Part shown: piece by piece, positions 29,227 to 37,625 of the stretch
How the letters are laid out: each line of letters begins with the position of its first letter
Position numbering within the stretch: the first letter of the stretch is position 1
DNA from: Microvirga terrae
GTDB lineage: Bacteria; Pseudomonadota; Alphaproteobacteria; Rhizobiales; Beijerinckiaceae
DNA length: 64,000 nucleotides
Assembly (NCBI RefSeq): GCF_013307435.2
Contig: NZ_CP102845.1
Span: 1,860,001-1,924,000, forward strand
Direction of reading: 5' to 3'
Translations under genes and position numbers: made by a program
Notes under the pieces: model-generated
What the model saw: only the letters and a program-made list of their open reading frames with translations
Told to the model about the DNA's origin: nothing
The model's database searches: none

Positions 29227-29733
29227 ATGTCACCGACCTCTCCCAAAGCCTTCCCCGTCTCCTGGGATCAATTTCACCGCGACTGCCGGGCTCTCGCTTG
29301 GCGCCTGGCCTCGGCCGGTCCGTTCGAGGCGATCGTCTGCATCACCCGCGGCGGCCTCGTGCCGGCCGCCATCGTGGCCCGTGAACTCGACCTGCGGCTG
29401 ATCGAGAGCGTCTGCATCGCCAGCTACCACGACTACAAGAACCAGGGCGATCTCCAGGTGCTGAAGGATATCGCCCCGTCGATCAAGGCGGTCGGCGACG
29501 GCCAGGGCAAGGGCGTGCTCGTGATCGACGACCTCACCGATACCGGCAAGACGGCCAAGATCGTACGCGACATGCTGCCCAACGCGCATTTCGCCGCCGT
29601 CTATGCCAAGCCCGCCGGACGCCCCCTGATCGATACCTTCGTGACCGAGGTGAGCCAGGATACCTGGATCTACTTCCCCTGGGACATGGGGCTGGCCTAT
29701 CAGGCGCCAATTCGCGAAGGGTCGGCAGGTTAA
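29227..29733 (+). CDS. gpt: Xanthine-guanine phosphoribosyltransferase
   Basis: The 168-residue enzyme has the type I PRTase PRPP-binding loop [13 protein letters not shown] and the substrate-recognition tail [15 protein letters not shown] typical of Gpt. It salvages guanine and xanthine to GMP and XMP. The sequence [21 protein letters not shown] near residues 39-59 is the family's N-terminal core. Confidence 0.95.
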   Translation: MSPTSPKAFPVSWDQFHRDCRALAWRLASAGPFEAIVCITRGGLVPAAIVARELDLRLIESVCIASYHDYKNQGDLQVLKDIAPSIKAVGDGQGKGVLVIDDLTDTGKTAKIVRDMLPNAHFAAVYAKPAGRPLIDTFVTEVSQDTWIYFPWDMGLAYQAPIREGSAG

Positions 29734-29752
29734 TCAGAGGCAGGGAGCGCCC

Positions 29753-31324
29753 GTGGCCGAATTCGACATCGCCGAGTTTGACATTGCGCGCACGCGCAAG
29801 AGCCTTTTCGGCGCTCTCCTCGATGCCAGGGACGGGTTCGGCCGGAACAAGGTCGCCCTCGAGGACCTGGAGCGCCAGCCGATCACCTTCGGCCGTCTCG
29901 TCCTGGGGTCGCTGGTCCTCGGACGCAAGCTGGCGAGCCTGACGGAGGAGCGCGAGCCCATCGGGGTGCTTCTCCCGAACGTTCAGGCGATCGCCGTCAC
30001 CCTGTTCGGACTGAACGCCTTCGGGCGCGTTCCGGCCTTCCTCAACTTCACCGCCGGGCTCAAGAACCTGACGGCGGCCTGCGAACTGGCCGGGATCAAG
30101 ACCATCGTCACCTCCCGGCGCTTCGTCGAGCAGGGCAAGCTCGACGACATCGTGGCCACCCTGGGAGAGGGACGGCGGATCCTGTGGCTCGAGGACGTGC
30201 GGGCGCAGCTCACGAGTCTCGACAAACTGCGCGGATTGATCGATTCCTGGATGGCGAGGCGCGTCCACGCCGGGGCCCGCGTCGAGCCCGATGATCCCGC
30301 CGTGCTGCTGTTCACGTCCGGTTCGGAAGGCGTGCCGAAGGGCGTGGTGCTCTCGAACGCCAACCTGATCGCCAATGCCTATCAGGTCAAAGCGCTCGCG
30401 GGGGACGTGCTGCAGCCGACCGACGTGTTCTTCAACCCGCTGCCGATCTTCCACTCCTTCGGCCTGACGGCAGGGCTCCTGACGGCCGTTCTCAACGGCA
30501 TGAAGTCGGTGCTCTATCCGAGTCCGCTTCACTACAGGCAGATCCCGAAGCTCGTCGCCGGAACCCGCGCCACGATCATGCTCGCGACGGACACCTTCCT
30601 GCAGGGCTATGCCCGGGCCGCAGGCGAGAACGACCTGGCGAGCGTCCGTTACGTCATTGCCGGCGCCGAGCGGGTGAAGGATGAAACGCGCAAGCTCTGG
30701 TCGCGGCACGGGACTGTGATTCTGGAAGGCTACGGCGCCACCGAGTGCTCGCCCGTCATCGCCGTGAGCCTGCCGGATCGCAACAGGCCCGGATCCGTCG
30801 GGCCGATCTTGCCGGGAATCGAATGGCGGCTCGATCCGGTCGAGGGAATCCATGAGGGCGGCCGTCTGCACGTGCGTGGCCCGAACATCATGAAGGGATA
30901 CCTCGATTCCGCGGCTCCGGGCGGGATCCGCCCCCCGGTCGACGGATGGCACGATACCGGCGACATCGTTACCGTGGAGGACCGGATCGTGACCATCCGG
31001 GGACGGGCGAAGCGCTTTGCGAAGGTCGGCGGAGAGATGGTGTCGCTGGCCGCCATCGAGGCGACCGTCCAGACCCTCTGGCCCGAGAACAGCCACGTGG
31101 TCGTGGCCATACCGGACCCGCGCAAGGGCGAGCAGATCATTCTCATCACCGACAAGGCCGATGCGGACCGGGATGTTCTGATGGACTATGCGAGAGGGCA
31201 GGGTTTCCCCGAGCTCTGGATGCCCCGGTCCATCCTCGTGTCGGGAATTCCCGTGCTGGGATCGGGAAAGACCGATTATGCCGCCGCCGTCGAGCTGGCG
31301 CGGCGCCTGCAGCCGATGCTTTAG
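29753..31324 (+). CDS. AMP-dependent acyl-activating enzyme, resembling the ligase half of Aas
   Basis: The 523-residue enzyme has the ANL motifs LLFTSGSEGVPKGV (phosphate loop), GYGATECSPV and WHDTGDIV, and ends with a C-terminal lysine region (LGSGKTDY). Sequence style (LPIFHSFGLTAGL, LPGIEWRLDPVEGIHEGG) matches the acyl-ACP synthetase half of Aas, without the acyltransferase half. It probably re-activates fatty acids for phospholipids. Translation likely starts at the GTG at 29753, 19 bp after gpt. The N-terminus holds a perfect six-residue repeat (AEFDIAEFDIA). Confidence 0.9.
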   Translation: MAEFDIAEFDIARTRKSLFGALLDARDGFGRNKVALEDLERQPITFGRLVLGSLVLGRKLASLTEEREPIGVLLPNVQAIAVTLFGLNAFGRVPAFLNFTAGLKNLTAACELAGIKTIVTSRRFVEQGKLDDIVATLGEGRRILWLEDVRAQLTSLDKLRGLIDSWMARRVHAGARVEPDDPAVLLFTSGSEGVPKGVVLSNANLIANAYQVKALAGDVLQPTDVFFNPLPIFHSFGLTAGLLTAVLNGMKSVLYPSPLHYRQIPKLVAGTRATIMLATDTFLQGYARAAGENDLASVRYVIAGAERVKDETRKLWSRHGTVILEGYGATECSPVIAVSLPDRNRPGSVGPILPGIEWRLDPVEGIHEGGRLHVRGPNIMKGYLDSAAPGGIRPPVDGWHDTGDIVTVEDRIVTIRGRAKRFAKVGGEMVSLAAIEATVQTLWPENSHVVVAIPDPRKGEQIILITDKADADRDVLMDYARGQGFPELWMPRSILVSGIPVLGSGKTDYAAAVELARRLQPML

Positions 31325-31411
31325 AGCTTCGGACCCGAGAGCCGACCCACTTTCGGGACCGATTCCGATGCTCCACGCGTGCTTGGCGCATCATCGAGTG
31401 CGGACCCCCTC
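31325..31411. repeat. Degenerate family-2 hairpin repeat
   Basis: GAGCTTCGGACCCGAGAG...CCCACTTTCGGGACCG...CCGATGC, then GGCGCATCATCGAGTGCGGACCC, follows the layout of the 14.1 and 57.6 kb copies with several changes. It begins right after the stop of the acyl-activating enzyme. Confidence 0.6.
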
Positions 31412-31522
31412 CCGTGTTCTTGAAGGACAAACTCGCATCCCGCCGGTAACCAAGCACCGATTCCTACGTTGATATGCGCGAAACTGCTCCCTGCTGAGCG
31501 CGTCCGTACGAAGGGTTCGGTG

Positions 31523-31813
31523 ATGAGAAGAACTGCTCTTGTTCTGGTTGCCTTTGTCACCGCATCGAGCGCATGGGCTCAGTCCCGCCCCATGACGCCA
31601 AGCCTGACGTGCAACCAGGCGCGGGGGATCGTTTTCTCGCGGGGCGCCGTCGTTCTGGGCACGGGCACCTATACCTACGACCGCTACGTTCGGGATCGCA
31701 CCTTCTGTCAGTTCAACGAAACGATCGAGCCTGGATTCGTGCCGACCAGGGATACGCCGCAATGCCCGGTCGGCTATGTCTGTCGCGACAGCGATTACTT
31801 CCTTGACGACTGA
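31523..31813 (+). CDS. Small secreted cysteine-containing protein, paralogue of 38959-39258
   Basis: The 96-residue protein has a signal peptide (MRRTALVLVAFVTASSAWAQ) and a mature part of about 76 residues with four cysteines (SLTCNQAR, RTFCQFNE, TPQCPVGYVC). The core CNQAR..V...GAVVLGTG.YTYDRYV..TFC and PTRDTPQCPVG is repeated in the protein at 38959-39258. Periplasmic location, possibly with disulphides, is inferred. Function is unknown. Confidence 0.8.
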   Translation: MRRTALVLVAFVTASSAWAQSRPMTPSLTCNQARGIVFSRGAVVLGTGTYTYDRYVRDRTFCQFNETIEPGFVPTRDTPQCPVGYVCRDSDYFLDD

Positions 31814-32088
31814 GCCTGGCCGCGGTCGTCGAACGTGGCCTGCCCGGGTGGTGACCGGGCACGAATTTGACGTTGGGACATGCAGACCATCCCCCTGCGT
31901 CACGGATGTTGAAATTTTGTCACAGTGGATCAGATAATTTCTGACTGTGCCCGAAAATGCTTATGTTTTCAGCAGATTGCACGGGTCTTGGGCGGTTCCG
32001 GCGTTTCTGCCGGTTGCGCTCAAGTCCGCCATGATTATGGTCACGGTTGTACATGGGTCCTGGACTCAAGCATTCTTTGGAGAACACC

Positions 32089-33330
32089 ATGAAGCTCGCT
32101 AAGAGCCTCTTCCTCGGATCGGTCGCGGGTCTCGCCGCGGTGGCAGGGGCACATGCCGCCGATCTGCCGGTCGCGAAGGCCGCTGCCGTCGAGTACGTCC
32201 GCGTCTGCTCCACCTACGGCGCAGGCTTCTTCTACATCCCCGGCACCGAAACCTGCCTCCGCGTCGGCGGCCGTGTTCGCGCCGAGTACCAGTACCTCGA
32301 GCCGACGTCCCGCGAAGACGACTCGATCGGCTTCCGTGCTCGTGGCCGCATCCAGCTCGATGCCCGCACCGCCACCGCCTACGGTCTGCTCCGCACCTTC
32401 GCGCGCTTCGAAATCACCCACAACACCGGCGTGTACGGGCGTGACTCGGCGATCGTCGACCAGGCCTTCGTGCAGTTCGGCGGCCTGACCGCCGGTCGTA
32501 CCGTGTCGTTCTTCATGAACAGCGACCTCCCGAACGAGAACTGGGGCACCCTGCGCTTCTACGACGCTCCGACCGTGAACGCCCTGGCCTACACCTTCTC
32601 GTTCGGCAACGGCTTCTCGGCCACGCTGGCGCTCGAAGAGGGAGCCTATGCGGCGGTTGCCGACGACGTCCTCATCCGCAGCGGTTCGTCGCTGGCGGCT
32701 GGTCAGCGCACCCCCGATCTTGTCGCCAACGTGAAGTACGCCGGCACCTGGGGTTCGGCTCAGATCGGCGGCGCGGTTCACCAGATCCGCAGCAACGTTC
32801 TCGATACGGCCACCTACGGGCCGGTTCTCGGGGGCACGATCCCGGACAGCGCATATGGCTGGGCCTTGACAGCTCAGGGCTACGTCAACCTGCCGATGCT
32901 GGCGGAAGGTGACGCTCTCTGGATCGCCGCCACCTATGCCGACGGCGCGCTCGCCTATCTCGGATTCGACCCGGATGTCACGGTCGGAACGGCGTTCAAC
33001 TCGGTGATCGACGCCTATATCGGCCCTGATGGCGATATCGATACCGGCCGCGGCTGGTCCATCGCCGGTGGCATCAATCACTACTGGACCCCGACGATCC
33101 GCCAGAGCGTGTTCGGTTCGTACGCTCGCGTCGAGTACAGCAACAACGCTCCTGCCGTCGCCAACGACTTCAACGAGTGGCGCGCCGGCACGAACGTGAT
33201 CTGGTCTCCGGTCTCCGGTCTCGATATCGGCGTCGAGGTCCTGTACTCGAATCTCGACCCGCGTGGGGTCGTCGGCAACGACGATGACGACGCTTGGGAA
33301 GGCCGCCTGCGCGTCCAGCGCGACTTCTAA
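32089..33330 (+). CDS. Porin (Porin_2 family, alphaproteobacterial major porin)
   Basis: The 413-residue protein has a signal peptide (MKLAKSLFLGSVAGLAAVAGAHA). It then has the Porin_2 start DLPVAKAAAVEYVRVCSTYGAGFFYIPG with the conserved cysteine pair around CLRVGGRVRAEY, followed by alternating amphipathic beta-strands ending in WEGRLRVQRDF with a terminal Phe for BAM recognition. It is expected to be a 16-strand trimeric outer-membrane channel. TTGGAGA precedes the ATG. Heavy use of a few favoured codons suggests high expression. Confidence 0.95.
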   Translation: MKLAKSLFLGSVAGLAAVAGAHAADLPVAKAAAVEYVRVCSTYGAGFFYIPGTETCLRVGGRVRAEYQYLEPTSREDDSIGFRARGRIQLDARTATAYGLLRTFARFEITHNTGVYGRDSAIVDQAFVQFGGLTAGRTVSFFMNSDLPNENWGTLRFYDAPTVNALAYTFSFGNGFSATLALEEGAYAAVADDVLIRSGSSLAAGQRTPDLVANVKYAGTWGSAQIGGAVHQIRSNVLDTATYGPVLGGTIPDSAYGWALTAQGYVNLPMLAEGDALWIAATYADGALAYLGFDPDVTVGTAFNSVIDAYIGPDGDIDTGRGWSIAGGINHYWTPTIRQSVFGSYARVEYSNNAPAVANDFNEWRAGTNVIWSPVSGLDIGVEVLYSNLDPRGVVGNDDDDAWEGRLRVQRDF

Positions 33331-33347
33331 TCGGCTCATCCTGCTGA

Positions 33348-33385
33348 AACAAAAAACCCCGGTGACGTCACCGGGGTTTTTTGTT
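33348..33385 (+). terminator. Perfect 38-bp palindromic terminator of the porin gene
   Basis: The arms AACAAAAAACCCCGGTGAC and GTCACCGGGGTTTTTTGTT are exact complements with no unpaired loop bases in the DNA. A GC stem between A and T runs makes it work in both directions. Confidence 0.92.
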
Positions 33386-33471
33386 GGTGGCCGTGGGCAC
33401 GTTGCCGTATCGGAAGGGCAGGCTATAAGGCGATGGACATGCGTTCAGCGTCACCAGAATTGGGATCAGCG

Positions 33472-33732
33472 ATGTTCAAAGCGACGGGAAATCTGGCTTC
33501 TGCCGCAATCCTTGCCGTGGGACTGACCGGGTGTGTCGGAAGCGCCGGCGTTTCGACATGGAACTACCAGGCCGGTCCGGGCTACGAGACGGAGCGCGTC
33601 TATGACGGCCGGGTCCAGGCTGACACGAGCCGAGGGCTGACGCGGGAATCCTGCACGACCGTGTCGAGGCGCCAGATCGGCCCGTCGGGCAGGCGCGACG
33701 GCAGAGACGACACCGCCTGCTCGTCCAATTAG
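33472..33732 (+). CDS. Small predicted lipoprotein
   Basis: The 86-residue protein starts MFKATGNLASAAILAVGLTGC. LTGC is a good lipobox, so Cys21 would be lipidated and the protein anchored in a membrane facing the periplasm. The rest is rich in Arg, Gly, Thr and Ser with two further cysteines (RESCTTVSRR and DTACSS). I do not recognise the family. A start 39 bases upstream is possible but would spoil the signal. Confidence 0.65.
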   Translation: MFKATGNLASAAILAVGLTGCVGSAGVSTWNYQAGPGYETERVYDGRVQADTSRGLTRESCTTVSRRQIGPSGRRDGRDDTACSSN

Positions 33733-33752
33733 CCGTTCGCGGCTTGACCGAA

Positions 33753-33777
33753 GGAACGAAGACTCACCTTGACCGTT
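33753..33777 (+). promoter_or_regulatory. EcfG-type general stress response promoter
   Basis: GGAAC (33753-33757), a 16-base spacer and CGTT (33774-33777) match the alphaproteobacterial sigma-EcfG consensus exactly. It lies 38 bases before the small-protein gene at 33815, the right distance for its promoter. Confidence 0.7.
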
Positions 33778-33814
33778 GGCATGACGTCAATTCAACCGTC
33801 AGGAGAGCATCGTC

Positions 33815-33889
33815 ATGAACAACATCATCTGGCTTATCGGAGCGATCGTGGTCGTCCTCGCCATTCTGTCGTTCCTCGGGCTGCGCTGA
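33815..33889 (+). CDS. 24-residue single-span membrane peptide
   Basis: MNNIIWLIGAIVVVLAILSF followed by four more residues forms one hydrophobic helix with a basic end. It has a strong AGGAGAG ribosome binding site and a matching EcfG-type promoter upstream, which together make it a convincing gene despite its size. Probably a stress-induced inner-membrane micropeptide; function unknown. Confidence 0.75.
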   Translation: MNNIIWLIGAIVVVLAILSFLGLR

Positions 33890-33986
33890 TCCCTTCCCGA
33901 ACCTGCAGGGCTGCTTCTGTCACAGAGCGCCCTGCAGTTCTCTCTATGCCTCTGGTCCGCCGCGATACCGCGTGGGCGGAGAGAGC

Positions 33987-34136
33987 CTATTCCATCAGAA
34001 CCATGACGACCGACGCGACGTTGAGGATGGCCAGCGCGCCGAGCAAGGTCGGAACGACAGGAAGGCCCAGCCGTCGCGCAAGCCCGTCACGGGCGGCTGC
34101 CTCGCAAGACGTGAGATGAGAACGCTTGTTGGCCAT
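33987..34136 (-). CDS. 49-residue single-span membrane protein
   Basis: It starts MANKRSHLTSCEAAARDG and ends with one hydrophobic segment (VVPTLLGALAILNVASVVMV). A GAGGATGAGG ribosome binding site precedes the ATG. The hydrophobic part with a central Asn-Val resembles the small proteins at 38590-38730 and 39300-39467. It converges on the 24-residue gene. Unknown function. Confidence 0.6.
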   Translation of the reverse strand: MANKRSHLTSCEAAARDGLARRLGLPVVPTLLGALAILNVASVVMVLME

Positions 34137-34248
34137 GCCTCATCCTCTTCATACATAACCCTACGTTAGTCGCAGCCACCATGAACCCTGAGCGCGCCGC
34201 GCGAGGTGTGCTTTCACACATGGTGCGGCCGGTACCGGCGCGTGATCG

Positions 34249-34488
34249 TCAGTGCCGCGTGGCGGTTTTCTGAATCTGGAGAAGCTGCCCTTCGATGGCG
34301 CGCAGCCGTGTCATCAGGCGATCGAGTTCCGCAAGGAGATGTCGCTCGTCCTGCTTCGCCTTCTCGACGAGGTCTGGCGAGGAGCCATGGCGGATGCGTT
34401 GCAGGGCGTCTGCGAGTTGCCGATCCAGAAGCCGCATCTGGTGCTCCAGATCCAAGAACTCCTGGTGAAGCTGCGTCTCCTTGAACAC
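34249..34488 (-). CDS. Small coiled-coil protein
   Basis: The 79-residue product is nearly all charged helix: HQEFLDLEHQMRLLDRQL, then LVEKAKQDERHLLAELDRL and LRAIEGQLLQI show heptad spacing of Leu/Ile, so a dimeric coiled coil is likely. I use a GTG start at 34488; the frame stays open to 34560, where a TTG occurs. No family recognised. Confidence 0.5.
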   Translation of the reverse strand: MFKETQLHQEFLDLEHQMRLLDRQLADALQRIRHGSSPDLVEKAKQDERHLLAELDRLMTRLRAIEGQLLQIQKTATRH

Positions 34489-34869
34489 GGTTGAACTCTC
34501 GCGTGAGAACGGTCGGTCCAAGCTTAAGCTACAGCGACGACGTGGGTTCCTCCAGGGCAAAAAGCAGTTCCGGCAAATTTCTTAACGGCCAAGCTGAAAC
34601 GCAGAACCATGTTCACCGTTCTCTGAAGAGGGGTCTGCCCGATGGTCTTGCCGTCGGGGAATGCAGAATTTGTATTCAGCCTTCAAAAGCGAAGCGTTCC
34701 CGGGAGTTGAAACAGACGAGGCAGCTCCCTCGTGCGCATTCGCATCATCACGCCGACCACCCGCTTAGCGTTTTCGGGCCGGTCTTTCCAATGATCACAG
34801 AGCGTCAACAGTCGTTGCGTTCGTAGATGGCCCCAGAAACAGCACACGGATTGCAGAGGAGATGGCCGG
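34489..34869. other. Intergenic stretch, 381 bases, nothing recognised
   Basis: It should contain promoters for the coiled-coil gene (left) and the receiver gene (right). It is AT-richer than its surroundings. I see no tRNA, repeat copy or consensus EcfG site. Confidence 0.5.
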
Positions 34870-35265
34870 ATGGGACAGAGGATTGAGCCTTATCGAATTG
34901 CTTTGATCGTCGAGGACGATTTCGAAGTCAGGGGCTTGGCGGCGGCTCTTCTTGAGGAGACGGATCTCAAGGTCGTTGAAGCGTCCAGCGCGGAAGAGGC
35001 CCTGGATTATCTGCGGCTGCATTCCGACGAAGTGGCCTTTCTGTTCGCCGATGTTCGTCTTCCCTGTCTGATGGATGGCCTCGATCTGGTTCGAACCGTC
35101 CGGCTGAAATGGCCCTGGGTCAGGACCGTGTTGACTTCGGGACGTCCGCTCGACCAGCAGGAAGGGGGCGTGCCGCGTGACGTTCGCTTCATGCAGAAGC
35201 CCTGGCGGGCATTGGAGGTCCTGATGGAGGCCGAAAAGGCCGCCCAGGCGTCCCGGCGAAACTGA
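34870..35265 (+). CDS. Stand-alone response-regulator receiver protein
   Basis: The 131-residue protein is a single CheY-like receiver: acidic triad VEDD (15-17), phospho-acceptor Asp61 in FLFADVRLP, switch Thr/Ser in VLTSG and the conserved Lys in MQKPW. It has no output domain, so it probably acts by protein-protein contact or as a phosphate sink. The NepR protein and HWE kinase elsewhere in the window make a stress-signalling role plausible but unproven. Confidence 0.92.
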   Translation: MGQRIEPYRIALIVEDDFEVRGLAAALLEETDLKVVEASSAEEALDYLRLHSDEVAFLFADVRLPCLMDGLDLVRTVRLKWPWVRTVLTSGRPLDQQEGGVPRDVRFMQKPWRALEVLMEAEKAAQASRRN

Positions 35266-35373
35266 GGGATCCCGACAGCAGACCAGGCGTCGTTTCCGCC
35301 GTCCAAACCGGCGGAAACGTGGAACCTTGGCGCTTGCCAGGAATTGGCGTCAGCAGTTTGAAAGGATTGACTG

Positions 35374-35733
35374 ATGCCGCACTCGTCGATTGCCACAGGC
35401 ACGTTCTCGTCCCGCAAGGAGGCCAATCGGGCCGTTCAGCGTCTGGTGTCTGGTGGATTTGCTCGCAACAGCATCGCGCTCCACCAGCACGACGACGATG
35501 AGGGATATGATCTCGAAATCCATACCCGCCGCGAAAACCTGAGGCGCGCCGAACGTCTGATCCATGATTCCGCGCCGCTATACGTGCTCCGCGAGAAAGC
35601 CTCCGAGGCGGCCTACACGGCGCGATCCTATCCGCTGGTTCTGCTCGGTGCAGGTATCCTGGCCGGCTTCCTGATCTACAATCTCGTCCCCCGGGCATCC
35701 GCCTCCGGGCACGAGAGCCGTCGCCGGCGTTGA
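35374..35733 (+). CDS. YflT/GS17M-like small domain with a C-terminal membrane span
   Basis: The 119-residue protein begins with TGTFSSRKEANRAVQRLVSGGF and later has YDLEIHTRRENLRRAERLI, the pattern of general-stress GsiB/YflT-like alpha-beta domains that cover membrane-associated stress proteins. One hydrophobic helix follows (YPLVLLGAGILAGFLIYNLV, about 88-107), then a basic tail. It probably sits in the inner membrane with its domain in the cytoplasm. Function unknown. Confidence 0.65.
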   Translation: MPHSSIATGTFSSRKEANRAVQRLVSGGFARNSIALHQHDDDEGYDLEIHTRRENLRRAERLIHDSAPLYVLREKASEAAYTARSYPLVLLGAGILAGFLIYNLVPRASASGHESRRRR

Positions 35734-35779
35734 CATCCATGGCTGGAGCGGGGACCGAGCCGGAAGGCTCGGCCTGGGC

Positions 35780-36004
35780 CTAGAGATTGCCGTCCTCCTC
35801 AGGGTGGCGGGTTCGGTCCAGCCGCTCCAGCAAGTGCCTGATGCGGTCAGGAGCCGGCTCTTTGAGCACATTCTGATATCTCTGCTGCAATTGCCGTCCG
35901 AGATCTTTCAGGATCTCGGACTGTCCGGCCGCCGTCAGGCTGTTCGAGCCGACGCTCCAGCCTCGATGGCTGCCTGCGGCATAGGGATGGTGCCGCTTTG
36001 GCAT
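35780..36004 (-). CDS. NepR-family anti-sigma factor
   Basis: The 74-residue protein contains ILKDLGRQLQQRYQNVLKEP and APDRIRHLLERLD, closely following the NepR core (LG..L...Y..V..EPVPDR...LL..LD) with which NepR holds sigma-EcfG and, after phosphorylation, PhyR. The N-terminus (MPKRHHPYAAGSHRGWSVGS) is an extra basic tail. An AAAGGAGAAG ribosome binding site precedes the ATG. No ecfG or phyR is adjacent, so it may be an extra paralogue. Confidence 0.8.
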   Translation of the reverse strand: MPKRHHPYAAGSHRGWSVGSNSLTAAGQSEILKDLGRQLQQRYQNVLKEPAPDRIRHLLERLDRTRHPEEDGNL

Positions 36005-36041
36005 CCTGCTTCTCCTTTGGTTTTTAACCTTCGAGCCGGAG

Positions 36042-36066
36042 AACGGGAAAAGCCCGGGAGGGTTGC
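36042..36066 (-). promoter_or_regulatory. Possible EcfG-type promoter for the NepR gene
   Basis: On the minus strand GCAAC (36062-36066), a 16-base spacer and CGTT (36042-36045) differ from the consensus GGAAC-N16-CGTT at one base. The site ends 37 bases before the NepR start. NepR genes are commonly under EcfG control. Confidence 0.4.
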
Positions 36067-36256
36067 AGCTAAGATTATGGAAAAGAAGAAGCTTTTGATT
36101 GCGGCGGGCCCGTCGGCCGCGATCTGGAGAGCGCCCTTGGCCTTCGCCGGTGTCCGGCATGTCCGCTCCCGACCCGTGAGGCGACCGCCGGTCGCATTGG
36201 ATTCATCCCTGGCCTGGGTCAAAGCTCGACCATAGCGACGAAGGCGGGCTGGGTTC

Positions 36257-36424
36257 ATGCGTGAAGTTCTGATGGTCTATCTATGCGGTGTGATCCTGCT
36301 CCTGGCAGTGTCGACGATGATCGACAGGGAGGAAGGGGTCGGTCTCGATCACATCCTCATCGCGGGCTTCGGCTGGCCCATTCTGACGCCGATTCTTGCC
36401 TTGCGCGCCTGGACCAGCCGATAG
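36257..36424 (+). CDS. 55-residue membrane protein
   Basis: The product MREVLMVYLCGVILLLAVST continues through a short polar loop with Asp and Glu to a second hydrophobic part (ILIAGFGWPILTPILALRA). Two short spans are likely. A terminator-like hairpin follows, supporting a real transcript. Not recognised. Confidence 0.5.
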   Translation: MREVLMVYLCGVILLLAVSTMIDREEGVGLDHILIAGFGWPILTPILALRAWTSR

Positions 36425-36457
36425 GCGGCATCCTGCCGCGTTAAGCCGCCCTAGGGC

Positions 36458-36489
36458 CGGCGCCCATGTTTTCCCGGGCGCCGTTTGTT
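36458..36489 (+). terminator. Hairpin terminator after the 55-residue gene
   Basis: CGGCGCCC (36458-36465) pairs with GGGCGCCG (36476-36483) and is followed by TTTGTT. Confidence 0.6.
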
Positions 36490-36523
36490 GCTAATCACAG
36501 CCATCACGTCATTGGATGACATC

Positions 36524-36919
36524 ATGGCCAGAGCGATTTTGTCTGCTGCACTTCTCCTGGCTGGGCTCGGCGCAGTCCAGGCCCAGACGAGTTGCTATCC
36601 CCGCATCGGTGCGTATAGCGGCCAGTATGAGGGTCAATGTCCCAATGCCAGCCTCAAATGGACGGTCACGGAGAACACGGTCGGCGCTTTCGGGCGAAAC
36701 TGCAGCGACGAGCCGTGGACGTACAATCGCACCGAGAGGCGGTTCTACAATCCCAGAGCCAACGAGAGTTTCGCCATGCAGGACTGCTATGCAGCGAGCC
36801 GCGACCAAATTGCGAGCAATTTGAAAACCACTATCGGCAGCGACATGGTTCGCCGCTTCCACGAAAACAAAATCGAACGACCGGGGGCAACTCCCGAGAC
36901 ATCCTCCGCCAATCGTTGA
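36524..36919 (+). CDS. Secreted protein of unknown function
   Basis: The 131-residue protein has a signal peptide (MARAILSAALLLAGLGAVQAQ) and a mature domain with four cysteines (SCYPRIG, GQCPNASL, RNCSDEPW, QDCYAAS). The spacing suggests two disulphides. The region between looks like a small beta-rich fold (YSGQYEGQCPNASLKWTV). Periplasmic location is inferred. No family recognised. The start at 36524 is chosen for the signal peptide. Confidence 0.7.
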   Translation: MARAILSAALLLAGLGAVQAQTSCYPRIGAYSGQYEGQCPNASLKWTVTENTVGAFGRNCSDEPWTYNRTERRFYNPRANESFAMQDCYAASRDQIASNLKTTIGSDMVRRFHENKIERPGATPETSSANR

Positions 36920-37082
36920 AAGTGCTCGCGAGCTCCAGGGGCGTACCGGGCGACTATCATGGCTTCGTGGATGCTGTGATCACGTTCGTCATGATCCGAA
37001 AGGATACGTGAATTGACCGGCGGGTCCGGCCGGGGGAGAGTGAGCCGTTGTCGACAGCGTTGGTTGCTCCCTCTGAGAAACT

Positions 37083-37104
37083 GAGGCCCCCAGGGGCCTC
37101 TTTT
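37083..37104 (+). terminator. Rho-independent terminator
   Basis: GAGGCCCC, a two-base loop and GGGGCCTC are followed by TTTTA. It could end transcription from the secreted-protein gene or protect the convergent gene at 37128. Confidence 0.75.
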
Positions 37105-37127
37105 ATTGGGCGGTCCCTTGCTGCCCG

Positions 37128-37391
37128 TCAGGCCCGGAGGCTCTCCAACAGCCTTTGGTAGGGCTCGCGGCGCTCGCGATACTTCAGGAGCAATTGCGTC
37201 TCGATGTAGCGTTTCTGCTCGGCTTCGATCGCGCTACGACTGAGATTCAAGATGTCTTCACCATACTGGAAGTCGATGTTCGTCAGCGTGCGTGCGACCC
37301 ACAGTATCTTCAAGTCATTTTCCGTGATCATTCCGGTTTGATTGCTGTTCGCCGTGTACGGACTCGTCAAAGCGTCTTCGTCGAATGGCAT
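37128..37391 (-). CDS. Uncharacterised 87-residue protein
   Basis: It begins MPFDEDALTSPYTANSNQTG and is mostly helical and charged, ending AEQKRYIETQLLLKYRERRE and a short tail. A strong GGAGGGGG ribosome binding site supports the start. It is soluble with no signal. Base composition is lower in GC than its neighbours. Not recognised. Confidence 0.6.
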   Translation of the reverse strand: MPFDEDALTSPYTANSNQTGMITENDLKILWVARTLTNIDFQYGEDILNLSRSAIEAEQKRYIETQLLLKYRERREPYQRLLESLRA

Positions 37392-37625
37392 GTTCCCCCT
37401 CCAGCCTTTCGATTCACCGATGAGAAGAATATGGTTTCGGCCGCGTAGCCGGCAATCTGCGCCCTTTAAGCTTGCGGATTAACGCCACGGCTCCGAGTCG
37501 GTAACCCCAAGGAGTGAGGCGGCACGGCGCATCGTCTCCGGCTTCGGCGAATCGATGCCGCGAACCTCTCGAGGAGCGATCTCGGCTCCTGCCGGTGCCG
37601 AAAATCCTTAACACGAGATTTATCC

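Noticed and set aside
34252..34494. Plus-strand 80-codon frame opposite the coiled-coil gene
   Set aside because: The minus frame shows heptad repeats and charged-helix composition. The plus frame is its mirror.
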